Shown: one piece after another, positions 1 through 11,466 of the stretch
Numbering within the stretch: the stretch's first letter is position 1
How the letters are laid out: each line of letters begins with the position of its first letter
NCBI RefSeq assembly: GCF_947179165.1
Contig: NC_077237.1
Coordinates: 82,684,341-82,748,340, forward strand
DNA from: Solanum dulcamara
Taxonomy: Eukaryota > Streptophyta > Magnoliopsida > Solanales > Solanaceae
Length of the DNA: 64,000 bases
Direction: 5' to 3'
The notes under the pieces: model-generated
Databases searched by the model: none
Told to the model about the DNA's origin: nothing
The model's input: the letters and a program-made list of their open reading frames with translations, nothing else
Position numbers and translations under genes: made by a program

Positions 1-348
1 GTTGTCATTCGTAGAAGCGATTGAATAAATGTTATTTTACTCAGGATCATCATTCTAGCTTCCCATGTGAACTAACAAAAGAAGAGATCTATGTACTAAT
101 CAAGCCCCCATAAAACACTTGAAGACTAGTATGCATGATTGTCCTGGAAAAAATCACTATAGCTACTTAACAAAACACTAAACATTTAGAAAGAACAAAG
201 ATTTAGAAAGGCTTCTATGTTCCATTGCCATATTCTTAAGTTGACATTCAAGAGTCAGAATATACAAAAACAAAAAGCAACCACCACCACCAGTCGCCGA
301 TCAACAGCTTCCTTAGCTGAGGTGTTCTTACTCACTCCTTCCAACTCA

Positions 349-885
349 AATTATATACTCCCTCTGTTTCAATTTATCCGTCTTACTTTCTTTTTTTGGC
401 AACTCTTTAATTCCAACCAGGGGCGGACTCACCTTATGCCAAGGGATGTCATTGACACTGCTTCATCGAAAATTTTAATAATAATATATAGGTATATAAT
501 CTGAAAATTCAAAATATCGTATAACAGATTTACAAATGACACTGTTAGTACAATCATCTTCATAGTGGCGCTAATTAAGTGCCTCTTTGTTGCAGCTTAT
601 TACGCCTCGAACCCCCAGCACCTTTCCTACTAAGGATCAAGACAAACCAGTCAACCTAAATTGATTTTAGCATATGCATTAGATATTATTTTTGAAACAA
701 GTTAAACTGGATTATTCAATCCTAACTTGAAATTCTAGCATTCAAAATTTGTCATTTTCTTAAAATGTCAACACCACTTACAAAAAGCTCTGTGTGCGCT
801 GATTCCAACTTTACACGGACATGCTTAAGACCGCAAGATTAATTAGAATTTTGGTACATTCTAGTGTGTCCTTACTCATTCCTTT
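349..885. mobile_element. Stowaway-like MITE copy, interrupted and degraded
   Basis: The left end reads ctccctctgtttcaattt, a typical Stowaway-type terminus. The inner part after the interruption (ggacatgcttaagaccgcaag, then ttttggtacattct) resembles the middle of the better preserved copy at 7769-8071. The right terminus is not preserved. The boundaries are approximate. Confidence 0.45.
418..801. mobile_element. hAT-like non-autonomous element with 8-bp target duplication
   Basis: The insert starts CAGGGGCGG and ends GCGCTG, and is flanked on both sides by ATTCCAAC (410-417 and 802-809). An 8-bp duplication and CAG...CTG ends fit the hAT superfamily, although the inner terminal repeats match poorly. 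It carries no transposase. It is nested in the MITE at 349-885. A second element with the same CAGGGGCG terminus lies at 52480-52713. Confidence 0.55.
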
Positions 886-964
886 CAACTTAAATTATAT
901 ATATAGTTCAGAAAATTTACTAAGTTTGGGCATTTACAATTGATATAGAAAATTGAATAGATAC

Positions 965-1237
965 CTTTGCAAATCCCTCAGCTGTACCAGTTTGAGTACC
1001 AAAAAATACCGTAACCTTAACTTTTCCGGGTTCCACCTCTGTCTCCTCATCCATTTCCAGCAGCACCGCCTTCGAAACCACCACCGGCTTCACTTCTTTA
1101 CTCCGATCACTTGATCTCTTCATGAACAAAACCACCAATCCAAAGACTACTGCGAACGACGTCGTTAGCACCACCACCACCATATCGCTCCCCAATGCTG
1201 ATTCCACCGATCTCACCAACTCCGAGCTCGCCTCCAT
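965..1237 (-). CDS. CPR: NADPH-cytochrome P450 reductase, first exon (partial gene)
   Basis: Cytochrome P450 reductase passes electrons from NADPH through FAD and FMN to microsomal P450s at the endoplasmic reticulum. Only exon 1 (91 codons, phase 0) is in the window. It begins MEASSELVRS, has one hydrophobic anchor (about residues 18-39, VVVVLTTSFAVVFGLVVLF), then a basic and acidic linker. It ends in the start of the flavodoxin-like FMN domain, VTVFFGTQTGTAEGFAK, whose TQTGTAE loop binds FMN phosphate. The donor is GCAAAG|GTATCT at 965/964. The remaining exons lie left of base 1. The upstream side is unusual: an LTR element is inserted 64 bp before the ATG. The identity is clear from the FMN motif; which reductase paralogue it is cannot be told. 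Confidence 0.9.
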
Positions 1238-1301
1238 AATTGTGAGAAATCCTCACACGCGCCACCACACTCGCCGACTAAAGTTGACCAGAGACGGTGG
1301 A

Positions 1302-1459
1302 TGAAAGAACTTAACAATCTACTTGCTGTTCATCCCTCCGAGGGAAAATATAGGTGTGATAGGAAACTAATTATTTCCTTTATAAATATGCTATAGGAAA
1401 ATTAATTATTTCCTTATAAATATGCTATCAAATATTATCAAATATATTATACTGCAATA
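1302..1459 (-). repeat. 3' LTR of the non-autonomous element
   Basis: 158 bp. It contains two copies of a motif around ctaattatttccttataaatatgct, against three in the partner LTR, which explains most of the length difference. It shares both ends (tgaaa...gcaata on the plus strand) with 2168-2406. Confidence 0.75.
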
Positions 1460-1747
1460 CTCCCATCAAGTTGGAGCATGGAAATTAAAAATGCCCAACT
1501 TGGAAAGCAAGAAGTCAAACTGAGTTTTGTCGAGAACTTTGGTTGTATGTCGGCTGTCTATTCATTAAAATATTCGTCCTTGAAATGAGTAGGCGTGATA
1601 CAGTCTCCGGATCGTTCTTGAGGGCCGAGAAAATAGGGAGAATTAGACTCAATTTTGGATGGTAATGAAGGAGGTACGTCCTCACCAACCATAAAAATTT
1701 ACGATAAAAAAAAAACTTTGATGGGATGACCTTACTAAAACATAGAA

Positions 1748-1984
1748 ATTATATGGATATGATCGGTTTGATGGCACGACCCTACTGAAACAAGCGAATA
1801 GTCACCGAAAAGATGGCACGGTGCTATGCAAATTGAATATGAGAAAGTAGTCACCGAAAAGATGGCACGGTGCTACACAAACACTGAGGGATATAGGGTT
1901 GACACAAAACAACCCAAGAAATTATATGGATAGAGTCGGCTTGATGGCACGCCCCTACTGAAACAAGAAAATAGTCACCGAAAA
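1748..1984. repeat. Diverged direct repeats inside the LTR element
   Basis: A segment starting ttatatggata and ending gtcaccgaaaa occurs at about 1748-1811 and again at about 1922-1984. A shorter unit, gtcaccgaaaagatggcacg, occurs at about 1801 and 1851. They occupy the space where gag-pol would be in an autonomous element. Confidence 0.7.
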
Positions 1985-2167
1985 AATACACAGTGACCTG
2001 TCTGACTGAATTTTCTTCCCTTGCATATGAGATTCATACATATAACATTGATCCTACTTTTGTTAACATAACCATGGGCCAGACGGGCGGCATATATGGG
2101 TAATAGCCACCCGCCGACAACGGAAGCTCTTTGATTCACTATCAAGATCGTAGAGTCTCTGATACCA

Positions 2168-2406
2168 TGAAAAGAACTTAACAATCTGACTTGCTTTGAT
2201 TCATTCCTCCAAGGAAAAATATATATGTGATACAATATTGAAATAAGGAAACTAATTATTTCCTTATAAATATGCTACCAAATATTAAGGAAAACTAATT
2301 ATTTCCTTATAAATATGCTACCAAATATTAAGAAAAACTAATTATTTCCTTACAAATATGCTATCAAATATTATCAAATAACTACCAAATATATTAAACT
2401 GCAATA
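2168..2406 (-). repeat. 5' LTR of the non-autonomous element
   Basis: About 239 bp. It contains three tandem copies of an A/T-rich unit around actaattatttccttataa. Immediately inside it (plus-strand gatacca at 2161-2167) is the initiator-tRNA primer-binding site. Confidence 0.75.
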
Positions 2407-2475
2407 GTGGAGCAGTGGGGCACACTGGAATTTGGGTTTATATGTCGTTGACCCCATGATTTTGGGGGCAATTTA

Positions 2476-2868
2476 GAGCCCGTTTGGATGGGCTTTAAGT
2501 TGGTCAAAACCAACTTAAAGCCACTTTTTAGCTTTTGGACGTGTTTGCCTAATGCTAACTTTAAGCCATAAAGTTATTAAAGTCAGTCAAAAATGAAAAG
2601 TTAGGATTTCTAACTTTTTTTTTTCTAAGTGCTTAAAGTCATTTTGTTCGACCATGGAAATTAATTTTATATCCCTTATATTTTAACTAAATTTCCAAAC
2701 TATCCTTTTTATTCTTTTAATCCTAAAATTCAAACACTTATTTTCAACATAAGCACTTTTATTCAAACACTCAACTGCTTATTTATAAAAATAACTTTCG
2801 GCACTTCAAAGTTCTAAAAGTATTTCATACATAAAAGTTACTTTTTTTAAGTCAATCCAAACGGGCTC
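2476..2868. mobile_element. Tourist-like MITE (PIF/Harbinger type)
   Basis: 393 bp with inverted termini gagcccgtttgga...tccaaacgggctc. The flanking trinucleotide TTA is duplicated (2473-2475 and 2869-2871), as expected for PIF/Harbinger-type elements. There is no coding capacity. A related shorter copy is at 35106-35432. Confidence 0.75.
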
Positions 2869-2871
2869 TTA

Positions 2872-3753
2872 GAAAGCTCTGTTTGGGTGAAAGGGAAAGA
2901 AAACGAGTCTTTGTGATTATTCAAAATAAAATGAATATTTTTTAATTTTCATGCTCAAACGCTTAAATGTATATAAATATTTTTCCATTTAACTATTGTA
3001 TGTAGTTGTCCATGAGTAATATTAGAAGGAGAAAAAAAAGATTTTCTAAAATCAATTATATAAATCTTCATACTTCTTACTTAATCAATTCTATCATTCT
3101 TACAAAATAGGTTTCTATATATAATTCTTCTATAAGGCTCGATGATCCATAAACATATGAAGTAATGCACATTTATAGATCTAATAAGCCTTGAGCTATT
3201 GATAATATTTAGTAAATAATTTCTTATGATTATAAATACGTACTATATTTAATTTCTCTTATGATTTCATATGAACATTACCATTTGGTTTTAATTTAGG
3301 CCAAATACATATACGACTATTCAAATTTTTTTGACACGACTATTCAATTTTTTTGACACTGAATTTTTTCATTTTGACACTTTATGTACTCTATACAATA
3401 CATATTAATCACCGTATGTTAACTTAAATTGTAAGTACTACTACCGTTATACAGGGTGTTATTGTTGTTGTTAGTACCTATTGATCTCGATCACCTTTTT
3501 TTCCTCTTTATTCTATTTTTATTTCTCTTCATTATTTTTCCTTTTTTATTAACATAAAAAAAAATCAACAATTACACAATGTAATAATTATTTTAAAATG
3601 TTCCAACATACTCATATGATATGGAGTTATGCTTTTACAAAATCATCACCAAACTCAAATAAACATTGATTAAGTCTTCAAATTTAAACTACAAAAGGCA
3701 AGAACCTTATTAATTATCAAATTAAATGGCCATGCAAATAGGGAATATTAATT
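2872..3753. other. AT-rich spacer 3' of the BAHD gene
   Basis: I see no gene, RNA or clear transposon here. It is A/T-rich sequence between the Tourist-like MITE and the stop codon of the BAHD gene, and must include that gene's 3' UTR near 3640-3753. Confidence 0.5.
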
Positions 3754-6014
3754 TCAAAAAACACCCCATTCCTCTCTCATCTTATTTTTCAAACCTTCAA
3801 TTTGTTTTTGAGGCAAAACCAAATTCACTGTCCTTCCACCTTCAGGCCTTTGCAATACCAAAATAACACCTTCATCACCAACTCCACTTATGTTATAACT
3901 TGCAAAAATTGGTTTTTTACCCCTAAGTTCCAAATCATAAATCTTTGCCTCTTCAAGATTCACAAATGTGAGATTTGCCCCATACACAACAAAGTCCGAA
4001 ACGCCATTTTCTTTCTCCACTAGTTCTTCAATAACTCTAGTCTCGTCCACAATCTTTTCAGCTATCAACTCTGCCAATTCTGAAGTATCAGCCTCCGAAA
4101 CTCTAACGTCATTTACGTCAACTATGCTAATAATCACTTGATTGTTGCTCGACACTTTAGTTGTTTCATTGTCACGAGGGTCGTCGTTTCTATGTATAAT
4201 TGTGATGATTGCGGGCTCTGATGAATATTCTCCCCTTACCTTAGCCAACATTTTCCACATTGTAGCACAAATAACATCAAAAGGCTTCAATTTAGTTACA
4301 CAAACCTTGGAAATTAGTTGGTTTAGTTGCTCTTGTGTGATGTGAAAAGAATGTGAGTGCATTTTGCAACTATTGGTGATTTTCCAATGATCACCAACTG
4401 GATCAACTCTCTTTAAAGAAAATGGCAACTTTCCAACAGTAGATAATATTGGATTATTGATCAATTTGTTGGTTTTTGTTGACTTGTGAAGAAACTGAGG
4501 TGAGAGTTGACCAGCCATGATTTGTGCCCACATGTTGATGAAATTTGAAGCTGAAAATGAATCTCCAAGGACATGAGCCCAACTTAGCCCTATTGACATC
4601 CCTCCACATTTGAACCAAGTGAACTGGACACAAAAAGATCCAATGTAGACGAAAAAAAAATTAACAACTTTAAGTGATTAGGAAATTCCCATGTATGAAG
4701 TTTTTTCATTAGTTTCACACTTTATCTATTAGTTGTTTCCTTTTTCTATCTGAACTATGATTATCTACATATTAAAACACACCTCAACTATCAACTGTTC
4801 CTTTTTCCTACCTGAACAATCTTCGAAAAAATGAACAACTGATAATTCAGGTGTGAAACTGGCGAAAATACGATAGTTCAAGTGTATCTTTTTATCATTA
4901 TTTTTTTATGTATAATAATAAACTCTCTTTGTTCCATTTTATGTGGCATTATTTGATTGTGTGTGTACAAAGTTTAAGAATGAAAGAGAAACTTTTTTGT
5001 AGCTAGATATCATCTCAGTAAGAGTAAAATATGAATTTTGTATTTAAATTACTTTTAAATTTAAGAATATGTCATTTTTATTTGAGGCAAACTAAAACGA
5101 AAAATGTATCATATAAATAAGATTGATGCAGTGATAAATATAACAAATATTTAGACAATTGAGTCACTTAAGATTATTTGGTAAATTTTTATGATCATTA
5201 ATTAATAACCCCGGTAAAGATAACAACTACCTTGCACTAATCATTTAAATAACTAATTTTATGCTATCAGTAGATACAACTTAAATAACCATGTACAGTG
5301 GAGTTTTTCTGTGAATCTTGTTTTGATAATTATATAATCATGAGTTAGTTACCCTAAAAAGAAAAAGAACTCCGATTTACAAAAGTAGATTTCTTTTAGT
5401 TTGCAACTTATTAGACGTTTAGATTGGCTTATAAATTGCTTATAAACTGTTTTCAGCTTTTTGAGTATTTGACCGATCAATTTAAAGTTATTTTATACTT
5501 AAAATTAATTCAAAAAAATAATTAAATTTATTTGACTCAACTTATCTAAAACAGCTTATAAGGTGCTTACCTGTATGAAAACAAGAGGTGAAAAGCCCAA
5601 CTCAGGACCAAGAAGTTGATCATAAACAAGCTCCTCCTCCTCATCATCATGATCATTCATAGCCAGCAGCCACTCATCAATTGTTTTATTCTTACATTTT
5701 GCTTCTACAATCCTAACACCACCGTCATTACACTTAATGAACGGCCGGCCACCACCACCGCCATCGCCGGACCGCCTAATTCTGCCGGAAGTTTGGTAAT
5801 AAAGCTCAAGAAGCTTAAACGTGGGCAGTTTTAGGTCATAAATATGCAAACCTTCAACAGCATCATTTTTGAAAAAATAAAGACCCTTAATGTAATGAAG
5901 CTTCATGATTAAGTCCATGTTGGTAAATTCATGGTGGATTTTGTTGTCGCCGGTGATCGTCGCCGGCACGACGGACGATAATTTCACGTCGGAGATTAAT
6001 TTCTTGACGTCCAT
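3754..6014 (-). CDS. CER2/CER26-like BAHD-family protein, two exons, complete
   Basis: Exon 1 is 5571-6014 (148 codons, starting MDVKKLISDVKLSSVVPATI) and exon 2 is 3754-4623. The 947-bp intron has GT-AG ends and phase 0, giving 437 residues, a normal length for BAHD proteins. HVLGD at residues 165-169 is the HxxxD motif, inside SIGLSWAHVLGDSF after TWFKCGG. The C-terminal half lacks the DFGWG motif of active acyltransferases and has ISGVGDEG in that area, as in ECERIFERUM 2/26 proteins. Those work with fatty-acid elongase condensing enzymes at the ER to make very-long-chain wax precursors, without needing acyl transfer. An acidic run (DDEEEE, near residue 130) and a poly-Gly run are local oddities. 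A hydroxycinnamoyl transferase is the alternative, but the missing DFGWG argues against it. Confidence 0.82.
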
Positions 6015-6085
6015 GGGATAGAAGACAAAAATAAATTGTGGAAGAGAGAATTTCTAAGGTACCAAAAGGAGATAAAAATAGAGTG

Positions 6086-6093
6086 TATTTATA
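6086..6093 (-). promoter_or_regulatory. TATA box of the BAHD gene
   Basis: The minus strand reads TATAAATA, 72-79 bp upstream of the ATG at 6014. This spacing fits a short 5' leader. It is the only good TATA motif close to the start codon. Confidence 0.5.
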
Positions 6094-7000
6094 GATTGAA
6101 TATAATTAGGGATGGCAATAGAAGGGGCTGGAGTCGGCTAGGACCAAAGAGATTAGAACAAAAAACTACATTGTTTTTATATAATTTTTTCTTTATATAT
6201 ATATTATAGATGTTGAAATTCTTTTAATTTTTTTTTATGTGGTTATTTTTTTTTATATATTTAAACCTCTTTAGTAAAATTCTGATTTTTTCACCGGATC
6301 AACTAGGCGGGATGGGTTTTAGGCTGTGCTCGGTAGGTTATATGGGGCAGGTTGAATTCTTTGCATTGTCGCACCCATGTGCACCGTTTGCCGTCTTTAA
6401 ATATATACTAATTAAGTATAGGTATTTTGTATGTGTGTATTACACTAATTAATAATAAATGTATAAAAGAATAAATTATTGAGTAAACATTATATTTTTA
6501 CTATGATAGTTTGGTCACTAAATCAATATCACTATGTCAACATTTATTCTTAAATCTATTTCCGTACAAGAAATTATTATATTGACAAAATTATGTTGGT
6601 ATTGATACGATAATTTTATTGGATTAATATTTTTAAAAAGTGTATTTGTTTTATGTATATTTCCCCCCGGAGTCAAAGCACATTCAGTGTTGCTTGCTTT
6701 GTAGAGCAGAGATTTAATAATACATTCTTGGCACAGGTCATTAATACTGAATGTATTGTTCAGTTGTCCGAGTCAAATTTACTTCTTTTTTTTTGTTGCA
6801 AATAATTCAAATAAGTAAGCTTTTAATAATCAAGTTTTAATTGATTTTGATTTACATTAAAAGCAAAACAATGAAGAGTATTCTAGCTAATTGTAATTGC
6901 ATATACTTTTTAAATCTATTCATTTATTAAAAAATGGAAAAGAGTTAGGGCCTAATATTTAGAACAATAACTGATAAAATGAAATAAATAGCCGTTATAA

Positions 7001-7090
7001 GATAGATTGAGTTGCTCAAGCAGACAATAGTCCGTCGATATATTTGATAGATTGAGTTGATCAAGCAGGCAACAGTCCGTCGATATATCT
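7001..7090. repeat. 45-bp tandem duplication
   Basis: Two consecutive 45-bp units (7001-7045, 7046-7090) start gatagattgagttg and contain agtccgtcgatatat, with a few substitutions between them. Confidence 0.85.
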
Positions 7091-7405
7091 ACTTCAGTAA
7101 AGATATTTTTAAAAAATTAAAAAATATTTTCTTTGTTCCAGTTCAATTTAATTAGGGTATAATTTTTTAAAAAATTGTGGAGCCCACTTAAATTATGCTC
7201 TTTGGTTTTAAATTTGTGCCTTAAGTAATAACTTTATTATTTTGAATGTCATTAATATTTATGTAAATTTTATAACTATTTTGAGTAAAAAAATTGACCG
7301 TCAATACAAAAAAATATTTCAATTATGGATATCCCAACAAGCCTTTGCATCAGATTTTCGAACAAAAAAATGAGATGATTAAGTACTACACATAAAAATA
7401 ATCGC

Positions 7406-7545
7406 ACACTTGAATGGTTGTTATTCAAGAGCTTATGCTTAGAAATATTAAAAATCCAAATATATAGCTTATTTTACACTTGAATGGTTGTTATTCAAGA
7501 GCTTATGCTTAGAAATATTTAAAATCCAAATATATAGCTTATTTT
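7406..7545. repeat. 70-bp tandem duplication
   Basis: Units 7406-7475 and 7476-7545 start acacttgaatggttg and end atagcttatttt. They are nearly identical, so the duplication is recent. Confidence 0.88.
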
Positions 7546-7768
7546 ATTTTATTTTTAAAGAGAAGAGATAATTAAATAATAATTTAAAAAATAGCAAAAT
7601 GATCAATTTTATTTATTAGAAAAGTTTTTAATAAAAAAAAAAAAATTCAATCAATATTTTTAAATATTATTTTTAAAAGTAGCACAAATATTGATGTAGA
7701 TAAAGAGTTGTACCCTCTAACGATCAATTGAGAAACCTATGTTTGATATGTTTGTTTGATTTGTTATA

Positions 7769-8071
7769 CTCCGTCTATTTCAGTTTGTTTGTTTTATAAC
7801 TTTCTATTTTAGTCCATTTAAAAAAAAGAAAAGCTTATTTTCCTTTTCAGCAACTTTTTCTAATTTACACATGACATATTTAAGATCACAAGATTAACGA
7901 ACATTTTGATACATTCTAAATATCTTCGATTTAAGACCATGGGATTAAAGAGCGTTTTGGTACATTCCACACATATCTTTAATTTTAAGAACACAAAATT
8001 AAAAAATCTTCTTTATTTTCTTAAATTTCATGTCAAGTATAAACCATCAAACAAATTGAAATAGAGGAAGC
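7769..8071. mobile_element. Stowaway-like MITE
   Basis: The inverted termini are ctccgtctatttcagtttg and, at the right end, the complement of caaattgaaatagaggaag. TA dinucleotides flank it. About 300 bp, non-coding. Confidence 0.65.
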
Positions 8072-8988
8072 ATATAGTTATAACAAAGGGTTATTTTATT
8101 ACGTACTTAACAAATTATAAAAGACAAATAAAAATATTAAAACTTAGGAAGAATTAGGCAGGTTAAGTTATGATCACCCATTTTAACTCATTCAATTCAA
8201 ATAGTTTTTGAACATGTCAATTTGATATCCCTATATTACTTGTTCATTATTTCAAAAATAGTTTTTTACTTTTACTTATCACATTTAATAGATCAAGAAA
8301 AGACAAAAAAAAATCTCGTTTTACACTCAATATTAATTGCTTATTCCTTAAATTATTTTACAAGATCTAAGATTATACATTAATTAATATTAGATATTGT
8401 AGTAAAATGCTCATATTAACAATTATTCATTAAGGAATTTGCAAAATTCAAAGTGAACACGTAAAAGTTAACGAGAGTAGGAATAAACTATGTTTTTTTT
8501 TTTGAAGTACACTTTGTTATAATTGAAAGGTATAGGGAAGGAGTTGGGAGATATGTTTAATAAATGAGCTAAGGGACCAATTGGTTTTAAGTTTCAATAC
8601 TTACCTATATCACTATTAGGAATATCAAATTTTATCCACAAGTAAGATTAATATTTAATAAAGATTTCTATTAGATTATTTAGTTAAGACAAAAAAAAAA
8701 GAGCAAATTGTTAGGCCACTTGCCAACTTATTTTAAGCATGATGCGTATGTAGTTGGGGGTTGCTCAATTAATAAATTTCCTACAAAATAGTGTTCAACA
8801 GACACTTTTCAATCTTATAATTTAAAAATATCTATTATTATAAAGTTTTGTATTCTACAAGTGGAGTTTTGCGATATTATTATGAAAGTTTTATTTGTGA
8901 AATCGGAATGACATGACAATGATTATTTGTCAATTATTTGAAGCCTAAAAATGACATATATTTTTGAATTAAATTTTATTCCTATTTT

Positions 8989-9045
8989 GAGAGACAGAGA
9001 GATTATTTTCAATAGACCCTCGATTCAATAAAATAAAAAAAAGAT
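8989..9045 (-). mobile_element. SINE fragment ((TTG)-tail family head)
   Basis: A short stretch (ttttcaatagaccctcg) matches the head of the SINE copies at 16731 and 20333. The rest of the element is missing. Confidence 0.35.
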
Positions 9046-9454
9046 CCAATTGAGGTATAAATCTTGTGAGGAATTGGAGCTAAAAATGATCAATAGTTGA
9101 GCTTCACTTTATACTTACTATTTTCTTCATCTCAAATTATCTGTTGTAATTTTTAAAAATAATTATCTCAAATTATTTATCATTTTATAAATTCAAATTA
9201 AAACTAATTAATTTTTCCCATTTTATCCTTAGTAATTTTGAAAACTACGAACAACTACTGCCAGTAAACAAAAGTACAGTTAGTTAAGACCTAACAATTT
9301 AAGATGTCGAGAAAGTACAAAGCATCATCATATGTCAGAGTAGCTCCGCCTAGCTCCTACACCTACCACGAACCCATGTATTCAGTGTATGGTTCGATAG
9401 GACCAAGAATACTAAAAATAAATATCTATTTTTACTTGTTCAATTTAAAAAATT

Positions 9455-9652
9455 TGTTAGAACATATAAAAATATATTCTGACAGATTGTAACAGATTGT
9501 ATATATTTAGTTCCTAATATAGAGATATTTAGTTTATTTAGTTTCTAATATAGAGATATTTAGTTTCCTTAATTATAGCCTAATTATACTCTTGTATTTG
9601 TGTATATAAACTATTGAGGTTAATGAAATAAATCAAGGGATTAATCTCTTTC
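9455..9652 (+). repeat. 5' LTR of the Copia element
   Basis: 198 bp, TGTTAGAACAT...CTTTCA. It has an internal duplication of a tagttt(c)ctaatatagagatatt unit that the 3' LTR has only once. Confidence 0.8.
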
Positions 9653-9801
9653 ATGGTATCAGATTTCTAGGGCACGATCCGACCTTCTTCTTCTTCTCGA
9701 ATTCCTTCTATCGCCGCCCCCCTCCTCTCCCTCTTCCTCTTTTCTCAATCATCATATCTAACTTCAAATCTTCCTTTCATCCTGCTCTTGCTGTATCTTG
9801 A

Positions 9802-10540
9802 AATGGAGAACGTACAATATTCCATATGGGCGAAACTCTTTAAGATTCATGCAAGATCCCATCGAGTGATTGATCATATTATTTCTCCAACGGCGGGCAC
9901 TGAGAAACGGCCTTAATAAGAGGAGGACAAAGAACTGTGGTCCACCCTGGACGCTACCGTTCTCCAATGGCTCTATGCTACTATCTCTCATGACCTTTTG
10001 CATACAATTCTTAAACCCGACATTACGACGATGGAGGCTTAGAATCGCTTGCGTGATATATTCCAGGATAACAAACACTCTCGTGCTGTCACTCTTGAGT
10101 ACGACTTCACTCATATCGACATGACAGATTTTCCGAATGTCTCTGCCTATTGTCAACATCTCAAATCTCTGGCGGATCAACTCAAGAATGTCGGCTCCCC
10201 GGTCGCTAACAATCGACTAGTTCTTCAACTGGTATCTCGCCTTACTTAGCCCTACCAAGGTGTGGCCACTCTTATTCGCCAACGTGACCTGTTGCCTCAA
10301 TTTTATCAATCTCGTTCGATGCTCACTCTTGAGGGGGCTGACCATATTAAGAAAGCGGCCCAAAGCTCCTTCGCTGCATTAGTTGTTTGCTCGTCCGAGG
10401 GTCCTCTTGATGTTTCTGATAATTCCTCTTCCAACTGCAATTCTAATGGTGGAAAGAAGAACCACAACCGAAACAATAATAGGGGAAAATATCGCGGCAA
10501 CAATGATGGTCGTAGAGGCGGCAAATGAGCTTCCAGCAAT
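9802..10540 (+). pseudogene. Copia gag remnant
   Basis: The reading starts MENVQYSIWAKLFKIHARSH and continues in other frames with a conserved gag-like stretch ([20 protein letters not shown], then [21 protein letters not shown]). It is broken by at least one frameshift and an in-frame stop near 10246. A basic, Asn/Gly-rich tail follows. A zinc knuckle is not recognisable. Confidence 0.7.
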
Positions 10541-10870
10541 GGCGGTAATACAGATCGTGGTGGTCAGCTGGGAAGCGACTACAGCCGTGGCACTGGGCAA
10601 CAGTCAGCGGGGCAGAACCCTCCGCCCTATTCTTCATGGGCTGGCGGGCAGCAGTGGCTATGGATGACATCATGGGGTCCTTGGGCTATACCACCGTATT
10701 CATATTCTTCAACTTCTTGGTCCCGGTCCAATTATGGATAGTAGCAACCACTATAAACAGGTGTTCTTGGCCCCTGACTTCAGCAGGCCTACACAGCAGC
10801 CCCTAATTCTACGGACATTGAAGCCGCCATGCATACTCTTGGGATCACACTTCTGAATGCAAATTGATAC

Positions 10871-11466
10871 ATGGACACCGGTGCCACTTCTCATATTACA
10901 TCCACGCAAGGTAACCTCATGTCTTATTTTAATAAGAGCAATAAACATGGTATAATTATTGGTAATGGTCAATCAATTCCAATTTATGGCTATGGTCACA
11001 CGACTTTGTCTTCCTCGTGTCCTCCCTTGCACTTAAACAATGTCCTTCATGCCCTTCACGTAGTTAAATATTTGGTGTCCGTCCGCAAATTTACCACTGA
11101 TAACTCTGTCTCTGTTAATTTTGATCCTTTTGGGTTTTCTGTGAAGGATTTTCAGATACGGAGGCTGGTAATGAGGTGTAACAGTCGAGGAGAGCTTTAT
11201 CCCATAACCAATCTAGTCACTTCACCATCTACTTTTGCTCCTTTGACACTATCTCTTTGGCATGTTCGTTTGGGTCATCCGGGAGCACCTGTGTTGAATT
11301 CTCTTAGGAAGAATAAATTGATTGATTGTAATCCAAGTAGAGATGTTCGTATTTGTCATTCTTGTCCTCTTGAAAAACATGTTAAGTTGCCATTTTATGC
11401 TTCAAATTCTAGCACTCTTATGCCATTTGATATTATACATAATGATCTTGGACATCACCCGTTTTG
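10871..11466 (+). pseudogene. Copia protease and integrase zinc-finger remnant
   Basis: MDTGATSHIT gives the aspartic protease active site (DTGA). LWHVRLGHPGAPVL...ICHSCPLEKHVKLPF gives the GAG-pre-integrase HHCC zinc finger. A stop at about 11465 ends the frame before the integrase core, which survives only as short pieces up to about 12060. Confidence 0.8.

Larger units (their letters stand above)
1..964 (-). other. CPR intron 1 (open at window edge)
   Basis: This is the intron that follows the P450 reductase exon on the minus strand. No later reductase exon is recognisable in either strand of this stretch, so the intron probably runs past base 1. It holds a MITE-like sequence (about 349-885) that is itself interrupted by a hAT-like insertion (418-801). 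Confidence 0.6.
1297..2411 (-). mobile_element. Non-autonomous Copia-type LTR element with 5-bp target duplication
   Basis: The element (1302-2406, 1105 bp) is flanked by GTGGA at 1297-1301 and 2407-2411. Read on the minus strand it has a 5' LTR (2168-2406), a primer-binding site TGGTATCAGAG just inside (ending at 2167), about 708 bp of internal sequence, a purine-rich tract gatgggag, and a 3' LTR (1302-1459). No gag or pol motif is visible. The internal part instead has diverged direct repeats built on gatggcacg and gtcaccgaaaa. It is therefore a TRIM- or LARD-like derivative of a Copia element. It sits in the promoter or 5' UTR of the P450 reductase gene, in the same orientation as that gene. 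Confidence 0.8.
6094..9454. other. Intergenic AT-rich region with short tandem duplications and MITEs
   Basis: No gene is supported. It contains two local tandem duplications (7001-7090 and 7406-7545), a Stowaway-like MITE (7769-8071), a SINE fragment near 8989-9045, and at 9240-9340 a sequence similar to 15885-15970. Confidence 0.5.

Noticed and set aside
1975..2235. Minus-strand open frame of 86 codons inside the LTR element.
   Set aside because: It starts within the LTR, crosses the primer-binding site and shows no gag motif.
9304..9492. Open frame of 62 codons starting MSRKYKASSYVRVAPPSS.
   Set aside because: Its first part is homologous to non-coding sequence at 15885-15970 and it ends in the Copia LTR, so the frame looks accidental.
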